Source: Pseudomonas mandelii | GTDB taxonomy: Bacteria; Pseudomonadota; Gammaproteobacteria; Pseudomonadales; Pseudomonadaceae | Reading direction: 5' to 3' | Length of the DNA: 64,000 nt | Assembly: GCF_024138395.1 (NCBI RefSeq) | Contig: NZ_JAMYDU010000004.1 | Location: 62,001 to 126,000 of the forward strand | Shown here: one piece after another, positions 16,929-25,879 of the stretch | How the letters are laid out: every line of letters starts with the position of its first letter | Position numbering within the stretch: the first letter of the stretch is position 1 | Made by a program: the position numbers and the translations under genes | The notes under the pieces: model-generated | Databases searched by the model: none | What the model saw: only the letters and a program-made list of their open reading frames with translations | Told to the model about the DNA's origin: nothing

Positions 16929-16953
16929 AAGCCCCCGATATACGGGGGCTTTT
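16929..16953. terminator. Intrinsic terminator hairpin
   Basis: A GC stem with arms GCCCCCG (16931-16937) and CGGGGGC (16943-16949), extended by AA/TT, surrounds a 5-base loop and is followed by TTTT on the plus strand. It stands just beyond the end of the minus-strand TetR gene, so it probably stops that transcript and may work in both directions. Confidence 0.7.
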
Positions 16954-16980
16954 GTCAGAACGATGGGTGATTCTTGAAGG

Positions 16981-17712
16981 TCAGCGGCGGGTGCGCGAGG
17001 TGGAACCCATGATCAGCGCGCCTAGCAGTTTTTTCACGCGCACCGGGAATAAGCGTCGCCCCGCTGCTTCCGGCACCAGGATTTCGCTCAACACATAACG
17101 AATGATCATTTCGCAGATCAGTTCACGGTCAAGACGTACCCCGAGGCGCTCGTCCCAATCGTCGAAAACAATGCCCAGGCCATCCTGAAAGCGCACGATC
17201 GAATCGTGGAAAATCCGCCGGAAGAAGCCCAGTGCATAGTCAGGGGCGACCACCAGAAGGCGCCGAGCCCGACTTTGCTCAAGGTAGTTGTCGAGATAGG
17301 CAAACAGCGCATTCAGGCGCGCTTCCGGATCACTGATATGACCCAGTTCCTGCGACAGCGAGCTGTGAAAACTTTCGCGTTTATGCCGTGAAAAAGTGTC
17401 CAGCAAGTCTTCTTGTGAGGCGAAATAGCGATAAAAGGTACCACGCGAAACACCCGCCACCTGGCACACATCCAGAATCGAAATACGATCCGCGCCAGAC
17501 ATCAGCACGACTTCTTCAGTGGCTTTGAGGATGTTGGCGATGGTTTCTTCAGAACGGCGATTCGGCTTGACCTTGGCCCCTGCCCCTCCATTGGCGGCGG
17601 GACGTCGCTCGACCGGTTTAACCGGACTCGCCCCTGCATCAGGCACCGCTTTTTTTTTCGTTCTGGAGGCCGGCGTAGGCGCTTCTGCTTTCTGGGATGC
17701 GGCTTTTGGCAT
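16981..17712 (-). CDS. ditK: TetR/AcrR family regulator with long basic N-terminal tail
   Basis: A 243-residue protein. The first 50 or so residues are a Lys/Pro/Ala-rich tail. The TetR helix-turn-helix follows at about residues 60-110 and includes ILDVCQVAGVSRGTFYRYFA. The C-terminal half is a ligand-binding domain with no specific match. It is divergent from the CoA-ligase gene across a 184-bp gap, so auto-control and control of the ligase are likely. It is one candidate for the protein that binds the island-wide palindrome. The symbol rests on position in the recalled BKME-9 order and is tentative. Confidence 0.83.
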   Translation of the reverse strand: MPKAASQKAEAPTPASRTKKKAVPDAGASPVKPVERRPAANGGAGAKVKPNRRSEETIANILKATEEVVLMSGADRISILDVCQVAGVSRGTFYRYFASQEDLLDTFSRHKRESFHSSLSQELGHISDPEARLNALFAYLDNYLEQSRARRLLVVAPDYALGFFRRIFHDSIVRFQDGLGIVFDDWDERLGVRLDRELICEMIIRYVLSEILVPEAAGRRLFPVRVKKLLGALIMGSTSRTRR

Positions 17713-17800
17713 GGATTGACGGGCTCAAGGAGAGTAAAGATAGCGCAACGTTAACACAGGATCTGTGCATAAATAACACGACATGTTCAACTTATTGCTA

Positions 17801-17825
17801 AAGACATTTTCACATTTTGTATTTA
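17801..17825. promoter_or_regulatory. Weak copy of the island-wide operator between ditK and ditJ
   Basis: The left half AAGACA (17801-17806) and a T-rich 13-bp centre closely match the copy in front of ditA1. The right half TATTTA matches TGTNCA only in part. It lies 72 bp before the CoA-ligase ATG. A further TGTTCA half-site occurs at about 17784. Confidence 0.35.
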
Positions 17826-17896
17826 GAATCCAATTCTCTCTTCAAAATAAAATCAGGCAGCCCAACCAGCGATGGGCGCCTAAAAGGAGAAAACTG

Positions 17897-19528
17897 ATGG
17901 GCAGCAGTGGAAATCCAAAGACGTGGGCAGTGGGAGAACGAGACACTGTCATCGATGCTTTAGATCGTGCGGTAGCAAGGCATCCAGACAAAATATTGCT
18001 GGATTTCAGTGGAGAGTTATACACATATTCTCAGGTTGACTCACTCTCGACCAAAATGGCTAATGCATTGACCTCGCTAGGTGTTAAAGCCGGTGAAACC
18101 GTGCTGACAATGCTTGATAACAACATCGATGCCGTCACCACCTGGCTGGCCATCAACAAGCTCTGCGCCGTGAGCGTGCCGATCAACACCGCCCTCAAGG
18201 GTGAGTTTCTCCGCCATCAGATCGCCGATACCGGCACCTCGGTGGTGATCTGCGAAGCAGCCTACCTGCCGCGCATCACGCCGCTCGCCGAACAACTGCA
18301 AGACGTACACCACATTCTTCACCGCGGCGCGCTCGAGGCAGTACCTGATTGCCCGATTCGCATTGCGTCACTGGATGAATGGCGCGGCCATGACACGACT
18401 CCGCTGGCCAATAAACCGAAGCCTTCAGACCTTGCTTGTCTGATTTACACCTCAGGCACCACGGGCCCTTCCAAGGGCTGCATGATCAGCTACAACTTCA
18501 TGTGCAATCTGGCGCGCCTGCAATTGCGTGCCGGTCCAGCCAGTGCCGATGACGTGACCATCACGCCGCTGCCGCTGTTCCACATGAATGCACTGTGCGT
18601 ATCGATCATCGCCAGCATTTTGGTGGGCGCGCGCGCCGCCATTCTCCCGCGTTTCTCGGTCTCGAATTTCTGGCCCGAAGTGGAGCGCTCGGGCGCGACC
18701 ATCGCCTCGATCCTGGGCGGCATGGGCGGCCTTCTCGCCCAGGCGCCAGATAACGAAGCGATGCTGCGCTGCGTCGGGCAGATCCATACCGCGCGTGGCA
18801 ACCCCTACACCGAAGAAACCAAAAAAATCTGGCGCGAGCGTTTCGGTACCAAACTGGTAGGCGGCAATGGCTATGGCCTGACCGAAGCCTGCGTCATCAC
18901 CTCGCTGGCTGCCGGGGAATACGCCGCGCCCGGCTCGTCGGGAAAACGTATTGCGGATTTTGACGTGAGAATCGTCGACGACCTCGATCAGGAAGTACTG
19001 CCCAACTGCGCGGGCGAAATCGTGGTACGCCCGCTACGTCCGGACATCATGTTCCAGGGCTACTGGCGTCGTCCGGAGGACACCCAGAAATTGATGCGCA
19101 ATATGTGGTTCCACACCGGCGACGTTGGCAAGTTCGATGATGATGGCTTCTTCTACTTTGTCGACCGCAAGAAGGACTACATGCGCCGCCGGGGTGAAAA
19201 CATTTCCAGCTTTGAAATGGAAGCAGCGTTTGCTGTTCACCCGGCACTAGCCGAAGTGGCGGTACACGCTGTCCCGTCAGATAGAGGCGAGGATGATGTG
19301 AAGGTTACTGCCGTGTTGCATGAAGGCGTGACCCTTGAACCGGAGCAACTGTTCCATTGGGCCACAGATTCGGTGCCCTACTACGCCCTGCCGCGCTACA
19401 TCGAGTTTCGCAGCAGCTTGCCGAAAAATCCGCAGGGTCGAGTGCTGAAGTATCTGCTGCGCGATGAAGGTAAAACTCAAACCACCTGGGATCTGGAAAC
19501 GACATCGATCGTGGTGTCCAAGAAGTAA
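17897..19528 (+). CDS. ditJ: Acyl-CoA synthetase (AMP-forming ligase)
   Basis: A 543-residue adenylate-forming enzyme that activates a carboxylic acid with ATP and CoA. The P-loop is YTSGTTGPSKG near residues 184-194; GYGLTEACVITS and DRKKDYMRRRGENIS are the other core motifs. The C-terminal A10 box reads LPKNPQGRVLKYLL, with Arg where the GK lysine usually is and a Lys three residues on, as in some CaiC-like ligases. Start 17897 has AGGAGA 8 bp upstream; the in-frame extension to 17783 has no ribosome site. It likely activates the C-18 carboxylate or a degradation product. A strong terminator follows. Confidence 0.85.
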   Translation: MGSSGNPKTWAVGERDTVIDALDRAVARHPDKILLDFSGELYTYSQVDSLSTKMANALTSLGVKAGETVLTMLDNNIDAVTTWLAINKLCAVSVPINTALKGEFLRHQIADTGTSVVICEAAYLPRITPLAEQLQDVHHILHRGALEAVPDCPIRIASLDEWRGHDTTPLANKPKPSDLACLIYTSGTTGPSKGCMISYNFMCNLARLQLRAGPASADDVTITPLPLFHMNALCVSIIASILVGARAAILPRFSVSNFWPEVERSGATIASILGGMGGLLAQAPDNEAMLRCVGQIHTARGNPYTEETKKIWRERFGTKLVGGNGYGLTEACVITSLAAGEYAAPGSSGKRIADFDVRIVDDLDQEVLPNCAGEIVVRPLRPDIMFQGYWRRPEDTQKLMRNMWFHTGDVGKFDDDGFFYFVDRKKDYMRRRGENISSFEMEAAFAVHPALAEVAVHAVPSDRGEDDVKVTAVLHEGVTLEPEQLFHWATDSVPYYALPRYIEFRSSLPKNPQGRVLKYLLRDEGKTQTTWDLETTSIVVSKK

Positions 19529-19558
19529 CCGCCTCTTACCTGGCACGCGTCAACACAG

Positions 19559-19583
19559 AAAGCCCGCTTAGAAGCGGGCTTTC
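19559..19583 (+). terminator. Intrinsic terminator after the CoA ligase
   Basis: Arms AAAGCCCGCTT and AAGCGGGCTTT surround a short loop, about 30 bp after the ligase stop codon. The T-stretch is interrupted (TTTCGCGTTTC) but the position fits the end of this single-gene transcript. Confidence 0.7.
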
Positions 19584-19611
19584 GCGTTTCTTGGGTCTGG
19601 TGCCGCTTTTC

Positions 19612-19710
19612 GTAGGAGCGGGCTTGCTCGCGATGGTCGCTAACAATAACGCATACATTCTGGTGAGATGCGGCGTCCTTGAGTTCATCGCGAGCAAGCT
19701 CTGCTCCTAC
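19612..19710. repeat. REPIN: inverted pair of Pseudomonas REP sequences
   Basis: GTAGGAGCGGGCTTGCTCGC begins at 19612, and its near reverse complement (GCGAGCAAGCTCTGCTCCTA) ends near 19710, with about 50 bp between. This is the usual form of REP doublets mobilised by RAYT transposases in fluorescens-group pseudomonads. It lies between the convergent ligase and SDR genes. Confidence 0.8.
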
Positions 19711-19727
19711 ATTAACGGGTGGGGCAA

Positions 19728-20528
19728 TCAGTATTCCCGCACGGGAATGCCTTTGGGGCGGGAGTTGTAACCAGGCAGATGCAGACCACCGTCGACGTGA
19801 ATGGTCTCGCCGGTGATAAAGCGCGACATCTCCGAAGCGAGGAATACCACCACCGGACCAATGTCGGCTTCAGGCTCGCCACAGCGGCCCAACGGACGCA
19901 TGGAAGCGGACATTTCGGCAAAGCCTGGGTTTTCTGCGGCGAGTTTGTGGAAGGTGGCGCCCATCGCGGTAGGGGCAATGGCATTGGTGCGGATGTTGAA
20001 GCGCCCCCATTCAGAGGCCGCGCTGCGGGTCAGCCCGACGATCGCTGACTTCGCCGTGTTGTAGTCGCCATGCAGCCAGGCGCCGATCTCGATATCGATG
20101 GAGTAGAAGTTGATGATCTTGCCGCCGCCCCGCGCTTTCATATGGGGCAGCGCGGCTTTCATTGCCCACCAGGCAGCCCACACCGTAGAGCCGAGGGTTT
20201 GCTCCAGCATTGCATCGGTTTTGTCTTCCAGAAGGACATTGGGGGTGGGTGCGAAGGCGTTGTTGACCAGGATGTCCAGGCCACCAAATTGATCAACGGC
20301 CAATTGCACGGCGGCTTCGATATCGGCCTTGCTGCACACGTCGGTCTTGATGAACACCGCTTTGGCGCCAAGCGCTTTCAGTTCGGCGACTACGGCCTCT
20401 CCACTGGTGACATCCAGTTCGGCGACCACCACAGCAGCGCCCTCTTTGGCAAAGTTCAGCGCAATGCCGCGGCCAATTCCGCCACCTGCACCGGTAATCA
20501 GCGCAACCTGTTCGTTTAGCAGTGCCAT
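19728..20528 (-). CDS. ditI: Short-chain dehydrogenase/reductase
   Basis: A 266-residue classical SDR. The cofactor motif is TGAGGGIGRGIA at about residues 13-24, NNA occurs near residue 90, and the catalytic YNTAK follows NFYSID. It oxidises or reduces a hydroxyl/keto group with NAD(P). ATG 20528 has GGAG 5 bp upstream; the GTG two codons earlier is rejected. An operator copy lies 26 bp upstream, shared with the divergent DUF2889 gene. The symbol follows the BKME-9 order next to the ligase. Substrate unknown. Confidence 0.83.
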   Translation of the reverse strand: MALLNEQVALITGAGGGIGRGIALNFAKEGAAVVVAELDVTSGEAVVAELKALGAKAVFIKTDVCSKADIEAAVQLAVDQFGGLDILVNNAFAPTPNVLLEDKTDAMLEQTLGSTVWAAWWAMKAALPHMKARGGGKIINFYSIDIEIGAWLHGDYNTAKSAIVGLTRSAASEWGRFNIRTNAIAPTAMGATFHKLAAENPGFAEMSASMRPLGRCGEPEADIGPVVVFLASEMSRFITGETIHVDGGLHLPGYNSRPKGIPVREY

Positions 20529-20553
20529 AGTCACTCCAATTCTTGTTTTTTAG

Positions 20554-20578
20554 TGAACATTTTTGGTTATAGTGTTCA
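20554..20578. promoter_or_regulatory. Island-wide operator-like palindrome, copy 3 (best symmetry)
   Basis: TGAACA (20554-20559) and TGTTCA (20573-20578) are perfect inverted halves 13 bp apart. It lies between the divergent SDR (start 20528) and DUF2889 (start 20630) genes, so it can serve both promoters. Confidence 0.7.
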
Positions 20579-20629
20579 AATATAACTGATTTCTTCAGGC
20601 TGAACAGTACTGGAACAAGGATATTGAGG

Positions 20630-21370
20630 ATGACTGTATTTCGTCGCCGCGTGGACATCATTGCTCATCATGCCAATGGCACGGGTGAAGTCCGCGCCGC
20701 TCTGGAAGACGACTTCCACCACTTCCGTGTATGGGTCCGCCACCATGAAGGTGAAGTCACCGCCATTGGCGGTGAAGCACTGCGTTACCCCTATTCCTTG
20801 TGCCCGCAGGCTTGCGGTCGATTACAGCAGTTGCTGGGCATGAAACTGGATCGGATAGCCCACTCCGTCACCCGGCAGGCCGACGCCAGTCATCAATGCA
20901 CCCACCTGTTCGACTTGGCGGGTCTGGCCATTGCAGCTGCCGCACGCGGTACCCACCAACGTCGCTATGAAATCAGTATCGGCCAGCGCATCGACAACCG
21001 CGCCCGCGCCATCTTGATACGCGATGGCAATGAAGACCTGACCTGGGACGTGAACGGCACAATGATCGAAGGACCCGCGCCCTATTCCGGCATCAACCTT
21101 CGCGAAGGCATGGCACGCTGGGCACTCAACGCCCTCAGTGAGGAAACCGCCGAAGCGGCTCTGCTACTTCGCCGCTGCACGCTGATTTCGATGGGACGCG
21201 CCTACAACCTCGACGAGCAGGTTCACGCCTCGAGCACCGCCCGGTGTTACAGCCAACAACCCGAGCGCGCCGAACAGGCACTGCGCATGAAGGGCTCGAC
21301 CCTGGACTTCAGCCATCAACAGCTAGAGTTGTGTGCCCAGGACCAGGCGTGGCTTAGGCAGAGACTTTAG
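20630..21370 (+). CDS. DUF2889 family protein
   Basis: A 246-residue protein of the DUF2889 family, function unknown. Family marks are DDFHHFRVWVRHHEGEVTAI, ALRYPYSLCPQACGRLQQL and CTHLFDLAGLAIAAA, which hold conserved His, Cys and Asp residues that could bind a metal. DUF2889 genes are often found in steroid and aromatic catabolic clusters. ATG 20630 is taken, with AAGGA upstream; a TTG two codons earlier is possible. It is divergent from the SDR over an operator copy, so it is probably co-induced with the island. Confidence 0.75.
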   Translation: MTVFRRRVDIIAHHANGTGEVRAALEDDFHHFRVWVRHHEGEVTAIGGEALRYPYSLCPQACGRLQQLLGMKLDRIAHSVTRQADASHQCTHLFDLAGLAIAAAARGTHQRRYEISIGQRIDNRARAILIRDGNEDLTWDVNGTMIEGPAPYSGINLREGMARWALNALSEETAEAALLLRRCTLISMGRAYNLDEQVHASSTARCYSQQPERAEQALRMKGSTLDFSHQQLELCAQDQAWLRQRL

Positions 21371-21454
21371 CCATACCGCTTTTGCGTCAACAGCAGTGCG
21401 ACCAATGCCCTCAAGGCCCGGCGATCCGGACGCTAACCAGACCGCCGATAAAAC

Positions 21455-22030
21455 CTAGAGGAAAACGGCCAGATTGGGCGTTCCGAGCACCGCCTGATCG
21501 ATGATGACTTCGCGCCGTGCCAGCTTGAAGCCCGCCTCGCCGAGACGCAATACATCACGCCGCTCGCCACTGATGATATCGACATGGTGGTCTTTGAAAC
21601 GGCTACGGGTCAGCAGCAGGTAACTGGTCACCACAAACTCATCGCTCTTGTCGGTTTCTTCGACAAACACGTTGGTCACCAGACGCCGGGTACGCGAAGG
21701 AGGATCTTCCGCCCAGGCACTTTTGCCGGACAGGCGCAAAATGCGACCCATGATCGAGCGGTAATCATCGTGGTAATGCTGAACACTGCGCACGATGGTG
21801 GTTTTCAGTTCGGACGCCAAGCGCGTCTGACGCAGCGGCACGGTGTACACCAGGTCGGTGTCCAGGCGTTCGGCCCACTCCTGCAGACGGATCTGGTCGA
21901 GCAGCGTGGCTTCCTCGTAGAGAAAGGTCACCACATCGTTGTATATCGGCGAACCCACCGGCACCCGTTTGGTACCGACTGGGGAACCCGGCTGGATATC
22001 CTCCACACCGCGTTGTTGAACCTGAGCCAT
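21455..22030 (-). CDS. ditA2: Ring-hydroxylating dioxygenase beta subunit
   Basis: A 191-residue small subunit of the NTF2-like fold, which gives structure to the alpha3beta3 dioxygenase. Family features are VTFLYEEATLLDQIRLQEWA near residues 35-54 and TSYLLLTRSRFKDHHVDIIS in the second half. It follows the alpha-subunit gene by 90 bp on the same strand. In BKME-9 the DitA enzyme hydroxylates 7-oxodehydroabietic acid at C11 and C12. No catalytic residues are expected in this subunit. Confidence 0.87.
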   Translation of the reverse strand: MAQVQQRGVEDIQPGSPVGTKRVPVGSPIYNDVVTFLYEEATLLDQIRLQEWAERLDTDLVYTVPLRQTRLASELKTTIVRSVQHYHDDYRSIMGRILRLSGKSAWAEDPPSRTRRLVTNVFVEETDKSDEFVVTSYLLLTRSRFKDHHVDIISGERRDVLRLGEAGFKLARREVIIDQAVLGTPNLAVFL

Positions 22031-22120
22031 GAGTCATTCCCTCACTTTTATTCTTGTTAATGCTGTTACCGGCGACGGCGGCCCGCGAGGACCGCAATCG
22101 AACCAGGCCTGACGGGCGTT

Positions 22121-23521
22121 TTACTGGTCGTCCGATGCAGTCATCAGCTCGTGCCAGTACAACCACCAGTGCCACTGGGTATCATCCTTGGTGAAGCCTT
22201 CATTGACGATGCCGGGGCCAGGCCAGCCTTCAGGTGCACCGGTTTCAAAGCAGGCCTGGTATTTCAGCGTGCTCTTGCGGCCCATCGCGCCTTTGGCGGC
22301 CAGGGTCATGTGCGGCCAGGTGTCGGAGTCATCCTGCTCAACCATGCCAGAGGTGCCGAACAGCTGGATGGTTTGCTTGAGCATCTTGTCGCGCAGTTCC
22401 GGGGAGGCGTCTTTCTCGGCAAACACCCAGTTGACGAACTCGAGCTTGTCCGGACCTTGCGGTACGTAAGCGTGCAGGGTCATCGAGCCGACAACAGTGC
22501 CATCCGGCTGCGGAATGTAGACAAAGCCGAAGAGAATGTTCGGGAACATCCCACCGACCTGCGGCGGCATGCTGGTGAGCACTTTCAATTGATCTTCGGT
22601 CAGATTGCGAGCCAACTGCTCGACCATGTCGGCGGTCATGCCGGCAGGCGGCAATGCTTCGAGCTTTTGCTGCACACTCAACTCTGCCGGATCGAGGCCG
22701 GTCAGGCGCTTGATCTTGCGCGCCAGGTCGATGCAGCGCAGCGCATGACCGTGCGGCGAGCTGATTTCAACGCCGATCATTTCCGGGCTGAGGTCGGCTG
22801 TTTCGCCCTCACCTTTCTTGGCGTAATTACCCACTTCACCCAACCAACGGTGCAAGGTCAGCGTGTGGAAACCGTCAGCCGCCGATTGCTCGCCAGCCGT
22901 TTTCCAGTTGGCATTGACGATGAAGCGCTGCGGTGGGCCGAGTACTTCCATACCCTTGTCGGAGCGACAGAACAGCATGTCGTAATACCACTTGGCATCG
23001 CCCAGGAACTCGTCAAACGACGGCCCATCGATATTCCAAGTAGCAAATACCAGACCGCCATACAGCGTGACCCGTGCCTTTTTCAGGCCCAGTTCTTCTT
23101 TGGGCAACATCTTACCGTGCATGCACTCGCGCTCAACGGGCGAGCCAACAAAGTCGCCATTCGGGCGGAAGGCCCAACCGTGATAAATGCATTTGTGTAT
23201 TTGCGTATTACCGCAATCGGCGGTGCTGATGCGCATCCCGCGATGCGGGCACACATTGAGGTTTACAAACACCTCGCCCTCTTTGCCACGGGCAACAATG
23301 ACCGAATCGGATCCCAGGTCACGGACCATGAAGTCACCGGAGTTAGGGATTTCCGACTCGTGACCCAGGAGTACCCAGATCTTGCCGAAGATTTTTTCCA
23401 TCTCCAGGTCGTAAATTTCGCGGTCAGACAACACGCGCATTTGTACTTCACGGCTAGAAGGATAGATGAGGTCCGAGACCTTGGTTCCATCAGACAATAC
23501 GGGGCTTGTTCTTGTTAGCAT
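22121..23521 (-). CDS. ditA1: Ring-hydroxylating dioxygenase alpha subunit (diterpenoid dioxygenase)
   Basis: A 466-residue Rieske oxygenase large subunit. The [2Fe-2S] ligands are C91-P-H93 and C111-IY-H114. The mononuclear iron site has H219 and H224 in DGFHTLTLHR, with the bridging Asp at D216 and a later carboxylate near VEQDDSDTW. All key residues are intact. It should dihydroxylate the aromatic C-ring of an abietane with O2, using electrons from the DitA3-type ferredoxin encoded 7 kb away. A well-conserved operator copy lies 48 bp upstream of the ATG. Identification as DitA1 rests on family and context (ditR, ditC, ditA3). Confidence 0.88.
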   Translation of the reverse strand: MLTRTSPVLSDGTKVSDLIYPSSREVQMRVLSDREIYDLEMEKIFGKIWVLLGHESEIPNSGDFMVRDLGSDSVIVARGKEGEVFVNLNVCPHRGMRISTADCGNTQIHKCIYHGWAFRPNGDFVGSPVERECMHGKMLPKEELGLKKARVTLYGGLVFATWNIDGPSFDEFLGDAKWYYDMLFCRSDKGMEVLGPPQRFIVNANWKTAGEQSAADGFHTLTLHRWLGEVGNYAKKGEGETADLSPEMIGVEISSPHGHALRCIDLARKIKRLTGLDPAELSVQQKLEALPPAGMTADMVEQLARNLTEDQLKVLTSMPPQVGGMFPNILFGFVYIPQPDGTVVGSMTLHAYVPQGPDKLEFVNWVFAEKDASPELRDKMLKQTIQLFGTSGMVEQDDSDTWPHMTLAAKGAMGRKSTLKYQACFETGAPEGWPGPGIVNEGFTKDDTQWHWWLYWHELMTASDDQ

Positions 23522-23568
23522 GATTGCCTCCTGATCAGAGCGTCACAACGGTAGTCGCGACGAAATAT

Positions 23569-23593
23569 AAGACACTTTTCCTATTTGTGTACA
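23569..23593. promoter_or_regulatory. Island-wide operator-like palindrome, copy 4 (ditA1 promoter)
   Basis: The left half AGACAC (23570-23575) and right half TGTACA (23588-23593) have identical spacing and T-rich flank (CACTTTT) to the copy at 25409. It lies 48 bp upstream of the dioxygenase alpha-subunit start. Confidence 0.7.
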
Positions 23594-23644
23594 TAGAATT
23601 CACTGTCGAGATGTAAGTGAATTCTTCCGCCATTCACGTAATCG

Positions 23645-24643
23645 TCATTCCTTTCCCGACGCCTTGCCCACTTGAGTCCGCAGCACACCAATGCCGTCGA
23701 TCTCCAGTTCAACCACGTCGCCAGGTTTCAAATAACGCAATTGCTCAAGGCCGCAGCCGTTGCCGACCGTGCCGGAGCCAAGAAACTCACCGGGGTACAA
23801 GGTTTCCGAGCGGGACACATGGGCAATTACGTCTTCAAAACTCCAGCGCATATCACGGGTATTGCCGCGCCCCCACTCCTGCCCATTGACCCGGGCAACC
23901 ATATTCAGGTCGTAGGGATCACCCAGTTCATCGGCGGTCACCAGGCATGGCCCCATGATGTTGGCGGTGTCGAAATCCTTGCTCTTGGCCGGACCGAGCA
24001 TGCCGGGCATTTCCAGGGCCTGGGCGTCGCGCGCACTCATGTCGTTGAAGATGGTGTAACCGACGATATGCCCACGGGCCGCTTCACGGCTGATGTCCTT
24101 GCCGCGCTTGCCGATGTAGCAACCGAACTCCAGTTCGAAATCCATCGCCCGGCTAAAGCTCGGCCATTGGAATTCATCGTCGATGCCAATCACCGCGAAA
24201 CGGTTGCCCTTGTAGTAGATGGGCTGCTTGTTGAAGGTCTCGATCACCCGGTCGTCGGCACGAGTGTTCATCGCTTTCAAAGTAGCTTCCGGATCTTCGG
24301 TACGTAGCGCGCGGGCGCGACGGGCCGCAGCGAAGCTCTGGCGCAGGTGCAATTCGAAGCACGAACAGTCGCGCATCTGTGGGGGTGGCTGGATCGGTGC
24401 GCGCAGCTTCACACTGGCACGTTCCAGCACCGCCGCCGAGGGTGCCTTGGCAACCAGCGAACGGGCCAATTCCAGCGCCGGCTCACCGCCCTCCACCAAG
24501 GCCAGAATGCTGCTCAGTGCCACACTGTCGCGACTTTCCAGCAAGCGGTAAGCCCTTTGCAGGTCGAGCACCTGCTGGTCTTGGTTGAGCAAGGCACCTG
24601 CGCGATCAAAACCTTCGGCGTCGGTATAGGTCACCAGTCTCAT
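23645..24643 (-). CDS. ditH: Fumarylacetoacetate hydrolase family protein
   Basis: A 332-residue FAH-family enzyme with a longer N-terminal domain than the other two copies. Metal and active-site boxes are MDFELEFGCYIG, YTIFNDMSARDAQ and GSGTVGNGCGLEQ. It resembles the fumarylacetoacetase subgroup that hydrolyses C-C bonds of diketo acids, so it may hydrolyse the ring-opened product. It overlaps the SDR gene by 4 bp (ATGA), giving an SDR-to-FAH coupled pair. The symbol follows recalled BKME-9 order and is less certain than ditA1 or ditC. Confidence 0.82.
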   Translation of the reverse strand: MRLVTYTDAEGFDRAGALLNQDQQVLDLQRAYRLLESRDSVALSSILALVEGGEPALELARSLVAKAPSAAVLERASVKLRAPIQPPPQMRDCSCFELHLRQSFAAARRARALRTEDPEATLKAMNTRADDRVIETFNKQPIYYKGNRFAVIGIDDEFQWPSFSRAMDFELEFGCYIGKRGKDISREAARGHIVGYTIFNDMSARDAQALEMPGMLGPAKSKDFDTANIMGPCLVTADELGDPYDLNMVARVNGQEWGRGNTRDMRWSFEDVIAHVSRSETLYPGEFLGSGTVGNGCGLEQLRYLKPGDVVELEIDGIGVLRTQVGKASGKE

Positions 24644-25341
24644 ACGCGGCCACTCACTGGCAACAGCGCACCGGTTACCGCAGCGGCTTCGTCCGACAAC
24701 AGAAACGCCACCACCGCCGCCAACGCCTCCGGCGTCACCCAGCGGCTGCTGTCAGCATCAGGCATGTCGGCACGGTTGGCGGGTGTATCGATGATGCTTG
24801 GCAGCACGGCGTTAACCGTCACGCCACGATCTTTCAGCTCTTCGGCCAAGGCTTCGGTCAATCGGGCGACACCGGCTTTGGAGGCAGCATAAGCCCCCAT
24901 ACCCGTTGCAGCCTTGACCGAGGCCAGCGCGCCAATGTTGACGATGCGTCCTGCTTGGGAATCCAACAGGTGCGCCAGCGCCGATTGGGAGCTGACCACG
25001 GCGGTACGCACGTTCATCTGATAGAGCCGATCCCAGGTCAGCAGGCTACCGCCTTCGACGGTCTCCCAGGCAAAGCCGCCCGCGACATTGACCAAACCAT
25101 CAATGCCACCCCACTGCGCCGCGACCTGCTCGAACGCCGCGCTGGCCGATTCGGTCGAGGTCAGGTCGACACCGCCCAGGCACAGCAGATTTTTAGTGCC
25201 CAGCAAGGCGGCAGGCGCCTCGCTACGATCCAGCAAGGCGACCCGGGCGCCACGCGCCAGCAGGAATTTGCCAAGTGTGCTGCCGAGGGCACCAAACCCA
25301 CCGGTGACGACTACCCTCTTGTCCAGTAATGACTGAGACAT
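24640..25341 (-). CDS. ditG: Short-chain dehydrogenase/reductase
   Basis: A 233-residue compact SDR. The cofactor loop is VTGGFGALGSTLGKFL (TGGFGALG in place of TGxxxGIG), VNVAGG replaces the usual NNAG, and the catalytic YAASK lies in GMGAYAASKAG. ATG 25341 has GAGGAT about 7 bp upstream; an in-frame extension to 25434 would run through the operator. It is the first gene of the ditG-ditH pair, divergent from the DUF35/thiolase operon. Substrate unknown. Confidence 0.82.
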   Translation of the reverse strand: MSQSLLDKRVVVTGGFGALGSTLGKFLLARGARVALLDRSEAPAALLGTKNLLCLGGVDLTSTESASAAFEQVAAQWGGIDGLVNVAGGFAWETVEGGSLLTWDRLYQMNVRTAVVSSQSALAHLLDSQAGRIVNIGALASVKAATGMGAYAASKAGVARLTEALAEELKDRGVTVNAVLPSIIDTPANRADMPDADSSRWVTPEALAAVVAFLLSDEAAAVTGALLPVSGRV

Positions 25342-25408
25342 CGCGAAATCCTCTTGTTGTTGTTTTACGGCGCGAACGGTCGATTCGTGCCTTCGTCGGA
25401 ACAAATAT

Positions 25409-25433
25409 ATGACACTTTTAGAAAATATGTACA
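25409..25433. promoter_or_regulatory. Island-wide operator-like palindrome, copy 5 (divergent promoter)
   Basis: The left half TGACAC (25410-25415) and right half TGTACA (25428-25433), with the same CACTTTT flank as the ditA1 copy. It ends only 11 bp before the first ATG of the DUF35 gene and is 68 bp from the divergent SDR start, so it would block or control both directions. Confidence 0.7.
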
Positions 25434-25444
25434 AATGATACCGT

Positions 25445-25879
25445 ATGACTTCAAGTCAAACACTCACCCGCGGACCGCTGATGCCTAGAAAACTTCCTGC
25501 ACTCAACGCCGACAACCGCGCCTTCTGGCAAGGCGGCGAACAGGGCGAACTGCTCATTCATCGCTGCGCGGCCTGCAGCCGGTATTTCCACCCGCCTGCC
25601 CCGCTATGCCCGCATTGTGCAAGCTTTGACGTGGCGCCACAGGCGGTGTCCGGCAAAGGTAAAGTGCTCAGTTTCACCATCAACTATCAGGCGTGGGCCC
25701 CCGACCTGGAGGTGCCCTATGTGGTGGCGATCATCGAGCTGGTCGAACAATCCGGCTTGCAGTTCGTGAGCAACGTCGTGGGCATTCCGGTCACGGATGT
25801 GCATATCGACATGCCGGTACGGGTCAGCTTCCTCAATGTCGAGGATGTGTGGTTGCCTCTGTTCGAGAAGGATCAGTGA
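25445..25879 (+). CDS. DUF35 OB-fold/zinc-ribbon acyl-CoA-associated protein
   Basis: Up to 144 residues. The zinc ribbon shows as HRCAACSRYFHPPAPLCPHC (CxxC...CxxC). An OB-fold then follows (GKGKVLSFTINYQAW). These proteins bind acyl-CoA and form complexes with thiolase-like partners, as ChsH2 does with Ltp2 in steroid side-chain retro-aldol cleavage. Its stop overlaps the start of the thiolase-like gene (TGATG), the normal arrangement for the pair. An ATG at 25481 (MPRKLPALN) matches the family N-terminus and leaves a normal leader after the operator, so it may be the real start. Neither start has a strong ribosome site. Confidence 0.8.
   Translation: MTSSQTLTRGPLMPRKLPALNADNRAFWQGGEQGELLIHRCAACSRYFHPPAPLCPHCASFDVAPQAVSGKGKVLSFTINYQAWAPDLEVPYVVAIIELVEQSGLQFVSNVVGIPVTDVHIDMPVRVSFLNVEDVWLPLFEKDQ

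Noticed and set aside
22151..23518. A 455-codon plus-strand frame opposite ditA1
   Set aside because: It is antisense to an intact Rieske alpha subunit and has no domain features; long antisense frames are normal in GC-rich Pseudomonas genes.
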